This document shows, piece after piece, positions 9,526-18,754 of a stretch of 20,883 nucleotides of DNA. The position numbers and the translations under genes were made by a program. This stretch comes from Larix sibirica. Its lineage: Eukaryota; Streptophyta; Pinopsida; Pinales; Pinaceae. The notes beneath the pieces were generated by a model, which was given only the letters and a program-made list of their open reading frames with translations, ran no database searches and was not told the origin of the DNA. Numbering within the stretch: position 1 is the first letter of the stretch; each line of letters begins with the position of its first letter. The DNA lies in assembly GCA_004151065.3 (NCBI GenBank), contig NWUY0300029391.1:58429-79311 (forward strand), given 5' to 3'.

Positions 9526-10047
9526 ATGAAAAATCAACCGAACCACCCAAATCTTTGTACATTTTTTGAACACTTCACACTTTGTGATTCAGTACGACAT
9601 TGTGAACATCATTGTGATGATATCCAAGATAATGTAGCTCTGGCTAAGGAAAGGTGGGAAACCTAGAGAAAAGAATAGGAATGTAATTATGCCATGGATT
9701 TAGAGGCTACAAGGAGATAGATGATCAAGATGAAGGATTAGCTAGAAAAACAAAAACGGAAAATAATTATCTTGGAATTTGGGGAGGAAAGAAATAGGGA
9801 GAAGTTGGAAGAGGAAGAAGATAAAATCAAGGAGTTGTAGGAGAAATTTTGGAATCTAGAGCTAGAGCAAAAAATGGGTTTCAAGGAGTTATCAAATACA
9901 ACATTCCCAATTACATCCATTAGATCCCATGGACAAGACCATACATCGAATATAGAGTAAGACATCGTTGAAAAACACTTTGAGAAAGAAAGGAGCATTC
10001 ATCCTTCCATTATTTCATTAGTGGTAGGAAGAAATAAAAATGCCTAA
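9526..10047 (+). pseudogene. Broken coiled-coil ORF, perhaps Gag-like
   Basis: A single frame from ATG 9526 to TAA 10045 (174 codons) is interrupted by TAG at 9664, 9676, 9718, 9739 and 9838 and TAA at 9958. No frameshift is needed. The region after about residue 40 is rich in Glu, Lys and Arg with Leu/Met/Ile spacing suggestive of a long coiled coil (for example LALAKERWE and REKLEEEEDKIKEL). The five TAG codons are what single transitions in TGG (Trp) or CAG (Gln) codons would give, and contexts such as RKE-stop-E fit Trp. The family is not identified. A C-terminal zinc-knuckle-like remnant just downstream suggests a Gag-type nucleic-acid-binding protein. The minus-strand ORF at 9738-9998 is the complement of this acidic stretch. 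Confidence 0.5.
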
Positions 10048-10084
10048 TGCATGTATGGCAACAAACATGTCTAAATTTATCATT
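10048..10084 (+). pseudogene. Zinc-knuckle-like remnant 1
   Basis: In frame with the preceding broken ORF, the codons read C-M-Y-G-N-K-H-V-stop-I-Y-H-C. This resembles a CCHC knuckle that has lost a codon and one Cys. The assignment is weak and rests on similarity to the second remnant at 10325-10372. Confidence 0.25.
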
Positions 10085-10318
10085 GTATTTTAAGTTTGTT
10101 TTATTGGTAGGACAATAAGTAAGGTTTATTACAAGCTAAATAGTCAGTAGTAGTACTAAAATTTTGAAAATGGTAGATAGGAAATAATTATCAACAAATT
10201 TTGAACTTTCTGGAAGATTTTTGGACAATATTTTCCTTAATTGATTTGTATTAAAACCTAGATAATACAACCCAACTCTATCTTTTTATTTAATAAAAGA
10301 AACGCTATTGTTAAAAAA
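10085..10318 (+). mobile_element. A-tailed insert, possibly a LINE 3' end
   Basis: A stretch without coding character ends in tttaataaaag, then attgtt and nine or ten A (to 10321). This is how the 3' end of a severely 5'-truncated LINE or processed transcript looks. It separates two similar zinc-knuckle-like remnants. No target-site duplication is clear, so insertion is inferred from the tail and position only. Confidence 0.3.
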
Positions 10319-10324
10319 AAATCA

Positions 10325-10420
10325 TGTAAATGCAAATACTATGGTATTTTATATCTTAAGCATTATTGCAAGAGATTGCTAGATAGAGGAGGAGTAAATG
10401 AGAATGGTAATCATGGTTGG
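10325..10420 (+). pseudogene. Zinc-knuckle-like remnant 2
   Basis: The codons read K-C-K-Y-Y-G-I-L-Y-L-K-H-Y-C-K-R. If the second Tyr was Cys (tgt to tat) and a residue was lost, this is a CX2CX4HX4C-like knuckle, followed by a Gly/Asn-rich stretch (GGVNENGNHGW). This is typical of Gag nucleocapsid regions, but the call is tentative. Confidence 0.28.
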
Positions 10421-10457
10421 GTGAAGTTGGTTGTTATATTATTGGTTCTTAGAGTTA

Positions 10458-12184
10458 CAAGATAGACATTTGTTTAAGTTTAATTGGGAACTCATTAACA
10501 TGATAGTATATAAGTGGGTTAAATTGCTAGATCTTCCACTAGAACTCTGGAGCTCATAAATATTTGGTAAAATAGGCTCGACTTTAGGTATTTTTGTTGC
10601 GATGGATATTAGTTTTCAACACACTGGAATCATGACAGTTTCCCTCATTCTTGTGGACTTGGATTTCCGCGATGGTCTGCCTAAGGAGATGATAATCATT
10701 GTTGGTCATTTTTCGCACTCACGGGTTCTTGATTACACTGGAATTCCCTTTCAGTGCAACATATGTCATTCCCTCAGGCACTTGGTGTGTGAATGTCCCT
10801 ATCCCTTTCAGAAGAAAGTTTGGAAGGAAAATAAGAGACAAGTTATTAATTCTTCTAAGGCCTACAAGGTGAAATATCGCTCTCATTCGTTATTGGTTCA
10901 GAAGGAAGGGGTTCGTGTGGCTCCGTTAGAGGTTGGTCTAGCTGAGGAAGCATTTGAAAGGTTTGTAGTGGGATAGGTGTTGGAGGTAACTATGGTCAGG
11001 CCTAGTTTTGAGAAGTTATCTCCAAGTGTAAGAGGTAAGTGTAGTCCCCTCTTCACAAATTCTTCGCCATTCTTTGATTCGATACCTTTGAGTTTGAAGC
11101 ATTCAATTCTTTTTTCTCTGGATATTGGTCTTATAGAAGGTTTTGAAGGGAGAAACCCTTTGGGATATGAGGTTTCGGTAGGGGTGACCAGGCCTTGGAA
11201 GACACCAAAAGCCAAAACCCCACGTTTGATTGGAGGCTTTCCTCCTGGGGGCAGGGACTCTCCTCCCCTTTTGATTTCTTGTCTATCCTCGTTATGTTAA
11301 ATTCATGTTTTTCATAAGGAGAGAGAGGATGGTTTATTTTTGGATCTTCCTTTTAGCTCAAATTTCATTTCTACTCTATTTTTTCAATAGACCCCAACTG
11401 GGGGTTTTTCTCAATCCCGTAAATTTTCATCGTCTCCTAGCAGTGTTTTCTTTTTCGATTTTTCTACCCTTCATTTTTGCAAGGTGGGTATCCTATTGGC
11501 TCATCTTGGTGTTGCAGTTACAAGGGTGGTTCCCAGTCCCTTGTTGAGGACTTGACTTAGGGGGGATTCTAGTTCTTTGATTTATTTCTAGTCTTATTCC
11601 GACGGTTTTGGCCCTTTCTCCCGAGGGATGTCAAGATCAGGAGTTAATTTATGATATTTGTCCAGCCTTCATGAAGCTGATCATAGTTAGGATCTGATTA
11701 CCTGAGATAGTGGTCATGTGATTTGGATCTAGTTGGTTTGGTAATAGGTATTTCTATGGATATAGATGGAAGGAGGCCTTTTACGTACACACCTCATGAG
11801 ATTTCTTCTAGTAAATCCTTAGTTAGATATTTTTTTGACCCTCCATATTTTGTGATTAGGGAGAATGGAATTCCTTGTATCCCTTCCACTCTTTATGGTT
11901 TTACATTCACCACAATTACCTTTCCAATTGATGTTGTCACTGCTCGAACTATAGGGGGATCCAAATATTTCCTCAGACCCCATAGTGTCATCAAAGATAA
12001 ATTAGTTGTTGGTTCGGATTGTGGCTTATCTCAGGATCCTCCACAACTCTCTCCTGGGATTCAAGGTGGGATATCTATTAAGGCCTCAGCCTGTGTACAT
12101 GCAGCTCATGATGTTAGGGATAGTAGACATAAAACTTTGAAAGGGACTATTAGAGCAAGTATTCCCTGTTCAAAGGTTATTTAA
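10458..12184 (+). pseudogene. LINE ORF1 (RNA-binding, CCHC knuckle), decayed
   Basis: ORF1 product of a plant LINE; it binds the element RNA and forms ribonucleoprotein particles. The N-terminal part (10458-10600) reads WVKLLDLPLELW, then a stop (TAA 10557-10559) and IFGKIG, the conserved block after DUF4283. The knuckle (10755-10796) is C-N-I-C-H-S-L-R-H-L-V-C-E-C, an intact CX2CX4HX4C preceded by YTGIPFQ, the usual context. The same frame runs on with a TAG at 10974 to TAA at 11298. A Ser/Pro-rich low-complexity linker follows in other frames and has several stops. The last piece (11723-12184) is open and its stop overlaps the ORF2 start. Plant ORF1 proteins commonly have such a variable tail. 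Minus-strand ORFs here are shadows. Confidence 0.75.
10755..10796 (+). other. CCHC zinc knuckle of LINE ORF1
   Basis: Fourteen codons with intact Cys, Cys, His and Cys in CX2CX4HX4C spacing. The upstream YTGIPFQ and downstream P-Y-P match the zf-CCHC_4 context of plant LINE ORF1. Confidence 0.8.
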
Positions 12185-12186
12185 TG
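12182..12186 (+). other. TAATG overlap of ORF1 stop and ORF2 start
   Basis: The last ORF1 frame ends with TAA at 12182-12184, and the ATG of ORF2 is at 12184-12186, sharing one base. The ATG opens MLIMSLNCRGLG, the usual beginning of the endonuclease domain, so the start is well placed. The arrangement is compatible with termination-reinitiation. Confidence 0.6.
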
Positions 12187-13075
12187 TTGATTATGTCCCT
12201 AAATTGTAGAGGGTTAGGGATTCCCTCAAAAAAGTTGGCTCTGAAATGTTTGGTGACTTCAAAACATCCTATTATTCTATTTCAGTAAGAGACTTTAACC
12301 TGTGGGGTCATATTTTGACTGATCTAAAGGATTTACTATCGGGCTTGGATTTTGTAACTTTGGATGCTTCTGGTAGATATGGGGGTCTTATTACTGGATG
12401 GATGACTTCTCACTGTCTTTGCACTAATAGTTGGGTTGTTTTGTCAGGTCTTGGAATTGTACCTTTTTCTAGAGAGATTGGGAAGGCCTTTAGTTTTATC
12501 GACATCTATGGACCATACCAACAAAGAGTGGTATATTGGAAAATTTTGTTCATTTATGAGATGATGGAGGGGGACAGAGTAATACTTGGAGGGGACTTAA
12601 ATTTTTCCTTAGGTGAAGGTGAAATTTGGGTTCCAAATGCCCATAAAGATGCTTTGACTGACTACTTTATCAGAAGATTGGATGAGAATTCCTTGTATGA
12701 TATACCGCCTGTCAGATTAAGTCCTTCATGGAGAAATAAGATAACTAGACATGATGAATAGCTAAGAGATTGGATAGGTTCCTAATCATTAAGGGCACTT
12801 TGAAGTCAGTTGTCAACATTAGACAGTGGGTTGGGGAAAGTGGTGACTCTGACCATTTTCCCATCTTCGTGGAAGTGATGGTTGGATTGGATAATCCCTC
12901 TAGTCCCTTCAAGTTTAATTCATCCTATATGGATGATGAGGAATACATGGATCTGGTCAAAATCTCGTGGATCCTCTTTGACAGCTCCAGGATAGAATCA
13001 GTTGGTATTTATTTTTTATCCAACCTCAAGAGAATCAAGGAATGGTCCACCTCTTGGGAATCAAATCAAAGGAAA
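12184..13075 (+). pseudogene. LINE ORF2 endonuclease domain (APE-like), decayed
   Basis: The apurinic/apyrimidinic-endonuclease-like domain nicks target DNA to prime reverse transcription. Motifs in order are SLNCRGLG (catalytic Asn), LFQ-stop-ET (Glu; TAA at 12286-12288), GLDFVTLDASGRYGGLITGW, DIYGPY, GGDLNFSL (Asp at 12594), RLDRFLI and SDHFPI (12848-12859; catalytic Asp and His). The domain uses three frames: the first to about 12288, the second from about 12290 to the TAG at 12759, the third from 12764 onward. Every catalytic residue I expect is visible, so inactivation comes from frameshifts and stops rather than loss of active-site residues. Confidence 0.82.
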
Positions 13076-14760
13076 TGATAAGATCTTGAGTTGTGTAGGA
13101 TTGAAGAGACTCTAGACTCTTTTCATGATTCTCATCGCGAAGGTTTCTTATTAGTTGGACAAAAAATATAGGTTGTGTAGCTGGATATTAGGAGAACCAA
13201 GATTTTAGATGAAAATGAAGCTACTTGGAGACTTAAGAGCAAGGAAATATAGATCAAGAAAGGTGATGACAACACCAACTATTTTCAAAATTTTGTAAAG
13301 CACATAAAGCATACAAATTCACCGTGGAAACCTGAAGAGGAGGATGGTAGTCAAGTGTTGGGTTTCAGGAACATTACAGAGGTTGGGGTGAAAGAAGATG
13401 ACAAGGAATTTGTTTCCCAGATGATCATATTAACAACTACCTACCCCTCATTTGTGAATGAGGATCAAAATTTAGTGTTAATGGAAGAGGTCACCTTGGA
13501 GGAGGTTAAGGAAGTTGTTCACTCTATGCAGAAGGAAAAAGTCCTAGGACCATATAACTGGCCTATGGAGTTTTTCATGGGATTCATGGACATTTTTGAA
13601 CATGATCTACTTGCAGATATTGAGGAATCAAGACGCAACAGAAGGATTCTCACAAATTTTAACTAAACATTCATGTCCCTCATACCAAAGGTTGACAATG
13701 TGAATAGATGGAAGGAATCCAGACCTATATCATTGTGAAATTGTATATACAAGTTTATTGCTAAAGTAATTGCTAAAAGAATGAAGGACATCTTGTCTAA
13801 TTCTATTCCACATGAGCAATTTGCTTTCTTGAAGGGAAGACAGATTCATGATGCCATCGAGAAAACTCAGGAAGTATTACACTCTACCAAGGTAAAACAA
13901 ATTCATGTTGTAATTATTAAGGTGGATCTTTCCAAGGCATATGATAGGGTCAACTAATTATTTCTTAGACTGGTTCTCCTCCAAGTTGGTTTTCAACTTC
14001 CTTTTGTGAATTGGATTTTATCTTGTGTTCAATCTGTATCTTTTTGTTGTACTTATAAATGGATCAACATATTTTTTTTAGATCAGGGAGGGGGCTGAGG
14101 AAAGGGTGCCCCCTATCCCCTCTGCTTTTTATTTTGGTGGTGGATGGTTTGAGTAGAGCCTGTATACAAGCTCTCTCTATGAGGGTGCTCATAGGAATCA
14201 TAGTTGGAGGGGACATTTGCATCACCCATTTACTTTTCGTCGATGACATTCTGTTGTTTTCTGATGGCTCTAGGAGGGATATAAATAAGATCAAATCTAT
14301 ATTGGCTCTTTTCTTAGATGCTTCAGGGATGGTCATAAATGAACAAAAATACACTATATATTTTATGCATATGGAACATGACAGTATTGATTGGATCTCT
14401 ACACATTTTCCCTTTTCTGTGGTGGACGTACAGGTTGGATTGAAATATTTGGGATTTTTCCTAAAGCCAAATGACTACCAATGAAGGGATTGGTCCTGGT
14501 TAACATGAAAAATAGAGAAAAGGCTATTGTTGTGGTGAAACAAGTGGTTGTCACGTGGTGGTAGAATGATTTTAATGAAAGTTTTGATGGAGGCTATCCA
14601 TGTTTACTGGATCACTTTGGCATATGTGTCTATTGGAACCTTGGAATAGATAAGGAAGTTATGCTATAATTTTTTATTGGAAGGCAATTCTGAAGGAAAT
14701 TCATTTCCCTATTTGGCTTAGAATAAATTAGCTCTGCCAAAGGAGATTGGTGGCTAGGGT
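13076..14760 (+). pseudogene. LINE ORF2 reverse transcriptase domain, decayed
   Basis: RNA-directed DNA polymerase that copies the element RNA at the nicked target. The linker shows WRLKSKEI-stop and KKGDDNTNYF. Conserved blocks are LIPKV, RPISL-stop-N (TGA 13736 where Cys is usual), FAFLKGRQIHDAI, KVDLSKAYDRVN-stop (TAA 13955 where Trp is usual), VLING, RGLRKGCPLSPLLF, FVDDILLFSDG (14236-14247 gives F-V-D-D, the catalytic aspartates), SGMVINEQK, LKYLGFFLKP, KWLSRGGR and PKEIGG. The frame changes twice around 14042-14080, once in a T run. Further stops are at 13076, 13079, 13169, 13178, 13250, 13664, 14482, 14506, 14536, 14647, 14719 and 14755. Confidence 0.88.
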
Positions 14761-15789
14761 TTAAAACACCCTTCATGTTTTGCAAAGGACTTGGTTCCAC
14801 AAGGAGTTTGGAGAATCTTAAAGGGCGAAGATCTATGGGTTAGTGTGGTTTATCACAAGTATATATACCCCCTCACTAGAGAAGAGTGGTTCATGAATAG
14901 TTTTAAGTCAGTTAGGATTGTTTCTTCGACGTGGAGGGCCCTTATTTCAGCTTTTGATGTGATTGTTGAATGGATTTTTTGGAAGGTGGGGAATGGTAGA
15001 AGACTTAGAATTGGCCAAGGCCCTTCGATTAAAGTAGTTCTTGAGCACATATACTTCCCCCTTCACATGATTGCTTCTCTCAGGGATCAAGGGATGCTGC
15101 ATTTGAGCCATATTGGTGATGTTGCTATCACTTCCCCTTGGAATAAAGTGTGGATTAGTGTTGAGGAACTTACTTTTGTTGATGAAGATAGATTTCAGTG
15201 GAACAGATTCAAAAACGAACTTCATGATTGCCACATCCGATTGGTGGATAGGGAGGATGATCTTATTTGGTCCAAGAAAGTTGAAGGGGGATCTTACATC
15301 TCTAGTCCAGGTTATCAAGTTATAAGAGAGGAAGAAGACCATGCACAACCTCCTTGGTGGACACTTGTCCTTTGGAAACTAAAAGGTCCTCTCAATGTCA
15401 AGTTATTTATGTGGTTATCCTTATCTAACAAAGTGTCAGTGTGGGAAGTCATGGTTAAGAGATTCTAGATTGGACTAGGATGGTTCCCTCTTTGCAAGAA
15501 AAATAATGAAACCATTGAGCACTTATTTATAAATTGCCCATATTTACTGAGGATGTGGGAATATGTTTCTCGGGTAAAAGGTATTCAGTTTACTTGGCAT
15601 GGATATGATATACAAGATGCATTTTTTACTTGGCTCAAGAATAAGGACTTTAAGGACTATAAGGTCCTTCCAACCTTAATGATTTGGGGCTCTTGGATAG
15701 CTAGAAACAAGGCTATATTTGAAGATAAAGACATGGCCCCGACTATTTATGCATCAAATAATTTGGCCATACTCAGTTTATTCCCATAG
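14761..15789 (+). pseudogene. LINE ORF2 C-terminal region with zf-RVT
   Basis: Continues the reverse transcriptase frame. It contains the connection region (WRILKGEDLW, TWRALISAFD, FWKVGNGRRLRIG) and the Cys/His segment of zf-RVT: LKGPLNVKLFMWL, KRF-stop (TAG 15466), F-P-L-C (15484-15495), ETIEHLF and NCPYLLRMW. The family normally has C-x-x-C at the first pair, and here the first Cys is Phe (ttc at 15484-15486). His (15520-15522) and the later Cys (15535-15537) remain. The longest uninterrupted piece is 225 codons (14791-15468), the longest open frame in the window. It ends at TAG 15787. Confidence 0.75.
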
Positions 15790-16319
15790 GTTGATGGGCC
15801 TCCAAAATCTCGTAGAGTGGTTGAGGAGACCATTGATAAGTCTGGATGTTGGGCATACAATTTGATGGGGTTGTCCAGGGACAACCTACGAGAGGTGGTG
15901 TTGGAGGTATTGTCTACTTCACTGATCAACACTGGATTAAGTTTGTTGTTGGAGTGGGACAAAGTACCAACAATCGTGTTGAAATGCTGACCTTAAATTT
16001 GGTAATGCTTCTTGCTCATTCTAAAGTGTTCAAAAAATCCAAATATTTGGAGACTCACAGCTAGTAGTGGACTAGATGAGAATAAGGAAACCTCCAAAGA
16101 ACATACAACTGCTACCCATATATGAACAACTAGTATGCATAGCAGGTTTGTTCTAGATGACTAGTTTTCAACACATATTCAGAGAAAGAAACAAAAAGGC
16201 TAACTTGGGATAACCACTTGTCAAAGCAAGGATTACATGTGGGTGATGGAATTTGGCACCGATGGGAACTTGTCAATGACACTGTAATGAAACATGACCC
16301 AAGACCACATCTTGGTTAA
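15790..16319 (+). pseudogene. LINE ORF2 terminal RNase H domain, decayed
   Basis: RVT_3-type RNase H that would degrade RNA in the RNA/DNA hybrid. The approach SGCWAY is in the preceding frame, then a shift near 15858 leads to FDGVVQG (first Asp), GGVGGIVYF, STNNRVEMLTL (Glu), another shift near 16030, IFGDSQLVVD-stop (second Asp), FQHIFRERNKKA and, after a 10-base disturbance, DNHLSKQGL (last Asp) with a tail HDPRPHLG ending at TAA 16317-16319. The catalytic residues are all readable but spread over three frames. Confidence 0.8.
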
Positions 16320-16760
16320 AACGTTTTTTCCAATATTAGATGAAGAAAACTCCTACAGTTAACTTCCATTAGATCGGAAACTCTTGACTAATAAGTTATA
16401 TGGGATCTTCTATGTATTGATGATGTGACTTTGCCACTCTATTTATAGTTATCATGGACTCTATGCATGGGATGCACTAGAAAACTAGCAACCAATGTGA
16501 ATCTTTTTTATTGAATGATGACATATGTACTCAGTATATGATGTTTTGATATGTATGACAAGGCACTATGTGTCTCTGAATAAGCTGATTTATTTGAATA
16601 TAATGAATTGTGATCTTTTAAGGAAATAAGATAGTATAGACGTGGATACATAACCTCAATATGATAAAGTAAGGAAAACCTTCAAGGTTTCCATCCAAAT
16701 AGATGTGAGATGAACTATGCTCTTAATATGTCACAACTAATTAGGGAGAAATTAAAGTCA
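16320..16760. other. Probable LINE 3' UTR and flank
   Basis: Non-coding sequence after the ORF2 stop. No poly(A) or simple-repeat tail marks the 3' end of the LINE, so the border between 3' UTR and flank is unknown. Confidence 0.4.
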
Positions 16761-16956
16761 TGAAAGGTATTTGAGAAGCCTTATATATGATTTTCCCTGA
16801 ATCCCATAACCTAGTAAAAGATACAAGCTAAAATTCAAGTAGAACATGGGTTTTAAATATGAAAGGCAGTTGAAAAGCCTTATTTTTAATTTTCCCTTCC
16901 CTTATAGCTACTAAACGATACAACCTAAAACTCAAGTAGAACATGGGTTTTAAATA
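16761..16956. repeat. 99-bp tandem duplication
   Basis: Two units begin with tgaaagg at 16761 and 16860 and end with agaacatgggttttaaata. They are diverged in the middle but clearly alignable. No coding frame is kept, so this appears to be a non-coding duplication. Confidence 0.8.
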
Positions 16957-17320
16957 ATTCAAATTGTTATTTGAGAATTTTAAATTCTTTTTTTGTTAAT
17001 TTTGCATGTTTGTGTTTATTTGTCTATGCAAGGGTTTCTTGGGAATCAAAAGTTGAATATTAGAGAAAAAGGATGGATTTATTAGTGAAATCAACATTCA
17101 TTGTAGTCTAACTAGAAAATGATCTCTATTACTAAAAAATTAAATCTTATTTCTTAGCTCAATTCACACCACCAATTAGGGTATTTACTAATAAGGTGTT
17201 AACTAACCAATTTGTAGAATTCAAACTCAGGTTAATCCATGAATCTCAGTCCCACTTTTTAGCAAGCTAGACATGTGAAAATGGTCTATGTGGATCCTTG
17301 ATCAAGTTGGTTTTACTTTA
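16957..17320. other. Spacer, no gene seen
   Basis: AT-rich, without SINE boxes or coding-like frames. Confidence 0.45.
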
Positions 17321-17381
17321 ATCAAGGTTTGAAGCCCTCAATCAAGGTTTCAAACCTCCATTGAGGGATTCAAACCTTGAT
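17321..17381. repeat. Foldback with 22-bp arms
   Basis: The left arm 17321-17342 and right arm 17360-17381 are reverse complements with one mismatch. The 17-base loop contains a further palindrome, aggtttcaaacct. Transcribed RNA from either strand would form a long hairpin. It may be the core of a short foldback element, or it may come from repeated duplication of a short motif in both orientations. No target-site duplication is evident. Confidence 0.75.
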
Positions 17382-17446
17382 CGGTAGTTTTAGACCAAAT
17401 TCAATATTTATGCCAAAAATACCACAAGCAAGGATTATGTTGAATC

Positions 17447-17535
17447 CCTTCATTGAGGTATTTTAACTCTCAATGAAGGTTCTTGATATTTTAAATCCCT
17501 CTAGTGAGGCATTTAAAACCCCTGATTGAGGGATT
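17447..17535. repeat. Smaller inverted repeats of the same motif
   Basis: Two more inverted pairs follow the main foldback: ccttcattgag (17447-17457) with ctcaatgaagg (17469-17479), and aatccctc (17494-17501) with gagggatt (17528-17535). Both use the same ATTGAGG/CCTCAAT-like word as the main foldback, so 17321-17535 is one cluster. Confidence 0.6.
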
Positions 17536-17539
17536 GGAA

Positions 17540-18754
17540 GTCAAGAATCCATCCCCATTTTTGCAAGTTTTCATGGAGCTACAAATTCTAAGAGGTGAAA
17601 TCCCTTCATCTCTTCCATGGAAGATGGTGGAATTGGTGCTTGCATATTTTCTATTGAAGTCTCTATCCAATAACATATAATTTTCTCATTTTTTTTGTAT
17701 GCAAGAGGTGTCCTTCTATTCTATTATAATACACTCTAAAACATAGTATACAAAAATAACAACTCTCACGAGCCCCTCACAAAGGAAAACATAGCATCCC
17801 GAGAGCTATAAGCCCCTAGCTTGATAGAGGTTCTTCATGTCTGGGATTAAAAATTTTAACGTCATGGGAAAAAATAAAAATCCTTTAACATGATAACAAC
17901 GTGTCTAGCCTTGGACACCATAACAGAGTATAAGTTTGGCCTAAGCTAGAAACTTAGGACTTAAACCTGAAACTATTATATACATTCAAGTCCATTATTT
18001 GGTCGATCGTGCGAGGGGTGATTTTATGGGCCATCTTCAACGGCGGTACTGTTAGGACAAGCCAAGGTATCTCTTTCTCCTACGTCCAAGTTCTGGCAGT
18101 ATGATGCCCGATTAGACACATGTTCTTTTCGCCAATCGTGGGAGGCCATTTGTCCTCCCACTACATACACATGTGATTCCATGCGTTCATTCTCTATCAA
18201 TGTATGCAAAATGTCATTATGACGGTTCGTGCGTGGGATTGACAACCTACTTGGTCAATAGTTTCATTATTGAATATCCTTCTGTTATTCTCTTTCCAAA
18301 TTGCCTAGATAAGGAATCTTGATAATAGTTTCCATATTCTATTAAGGATGTTGTTGTTTATACTTTTCTCATTTTATTTCATATTATATTTTTTAATTTA
18401 TTTTTTCTAAAATTTCTACATTTTTTTTTCTCCAGAGTAGTGAAGGTCCCCAAAGAAAAATATATATTTTAAAAACTATACAACCAAAAAATTATATATA
18501 GGTCATCCATTGATGTTCCTTTTCAAAAGGGTATTTTTGGTTTTTCATTTTACGTAAAGAAGACAAAAAAATTGTTGGGAACACATAGATGTATAAAATG
18601 TGATTGGAATATTAATTTGTTGGCTTTGAATAATAATAAAAATATCATTGAAAAAAATTGGATCCACTCATTATGTGTATATCATGTTCCACAGTCAAAT
18701 ATGTAGCCAGAGCTAGAGTTAGAGCCATGCTCCACTTGAGCATTTTTGGTTTTT
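17540..18754. other. Non-coding stretch with a less AT-rich patch
   Basis: Mostly AT-rich and unremarkable. The patch 18000-18250 is richer in G and C and carries an unassigned minus-strand ORF (separate entry). The rest, including 18340-18640, is low-complexity. Confidence 0.35.
18024..18245 (-). CDS. Unassigned small ORF in a GC-richer patch
   Basis: 73 codons from ATG at 18245. The reading is polar, with words such as NRHNDILHTLIENER, HVYVVGGQMASHDWRKEHV and RASYCQNLDVGERDT. It contains no motif I can place. It could be a fragment of a transposon protein or chance. Its composition is more protein-like than other short ORFs in the window, which is the only reason to list it. Confidence 0.18.
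   Translation of the reverse strand: MSIPRTNRHNDILHTLIENERMESHVYVVGGQMASHDWRKEHVSNRASYCQNLDVGERDTLACPNSTAVEDGP

Larger units (their letters stand above)
10437..16319 (+). mobile_element. Near-complete but dead plant L1-type LINE
   Basis: The order ORF1 (CCHC), APE endonuclease, reverse transcriptase, zf-RVT and RNase H is that of plant L1-clade LINEs carrying an RNase H domain. Such elements insert by target-primed reverse transcription using endonuclease nicks. The coding part spans nearly 5.9 kb. The 5' end is probably truncated within the N-terminal DUF4283-like region of ORF1. The 3' UTR after 16319 has no recognisable poly(A), so neither edge nor target-site duplications could be fixed. 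Multiple frame changes and many stops show it is inactive. Confidence 0.88.

Noticed and set aside
9738-9998. 86-codon Ser/Phe-rich minus-strand ORF
   Set aside because: It is the complement of the Glu/Lys-rich coiled-coil stretch on the plus strand.
10898-11215. 105-codon minus-strand ORF
   Set aside because: It is a shadow of the LINE ORF1 linker. The plus-strand frame continues from the CCHC knuckle.
14947-15348. 133-codon minus-strand ORF
   Set aside because: It is a shadow of the LINE ORF2 C-terminal region, which has family motifs on the plus strand.
17491-17676. 61-codon minus-strand ORF
   Set aside because: It starts in the foldback cluster and shows no conserved motif.
18574-18696. 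Possible short LTR starting tgttgggaaca and ending near tgttccaca
   Set aside because: Only the first bases resemble the LTR at 19150. The interior does not align, and no polypurine tract or primer-binding site is in place.
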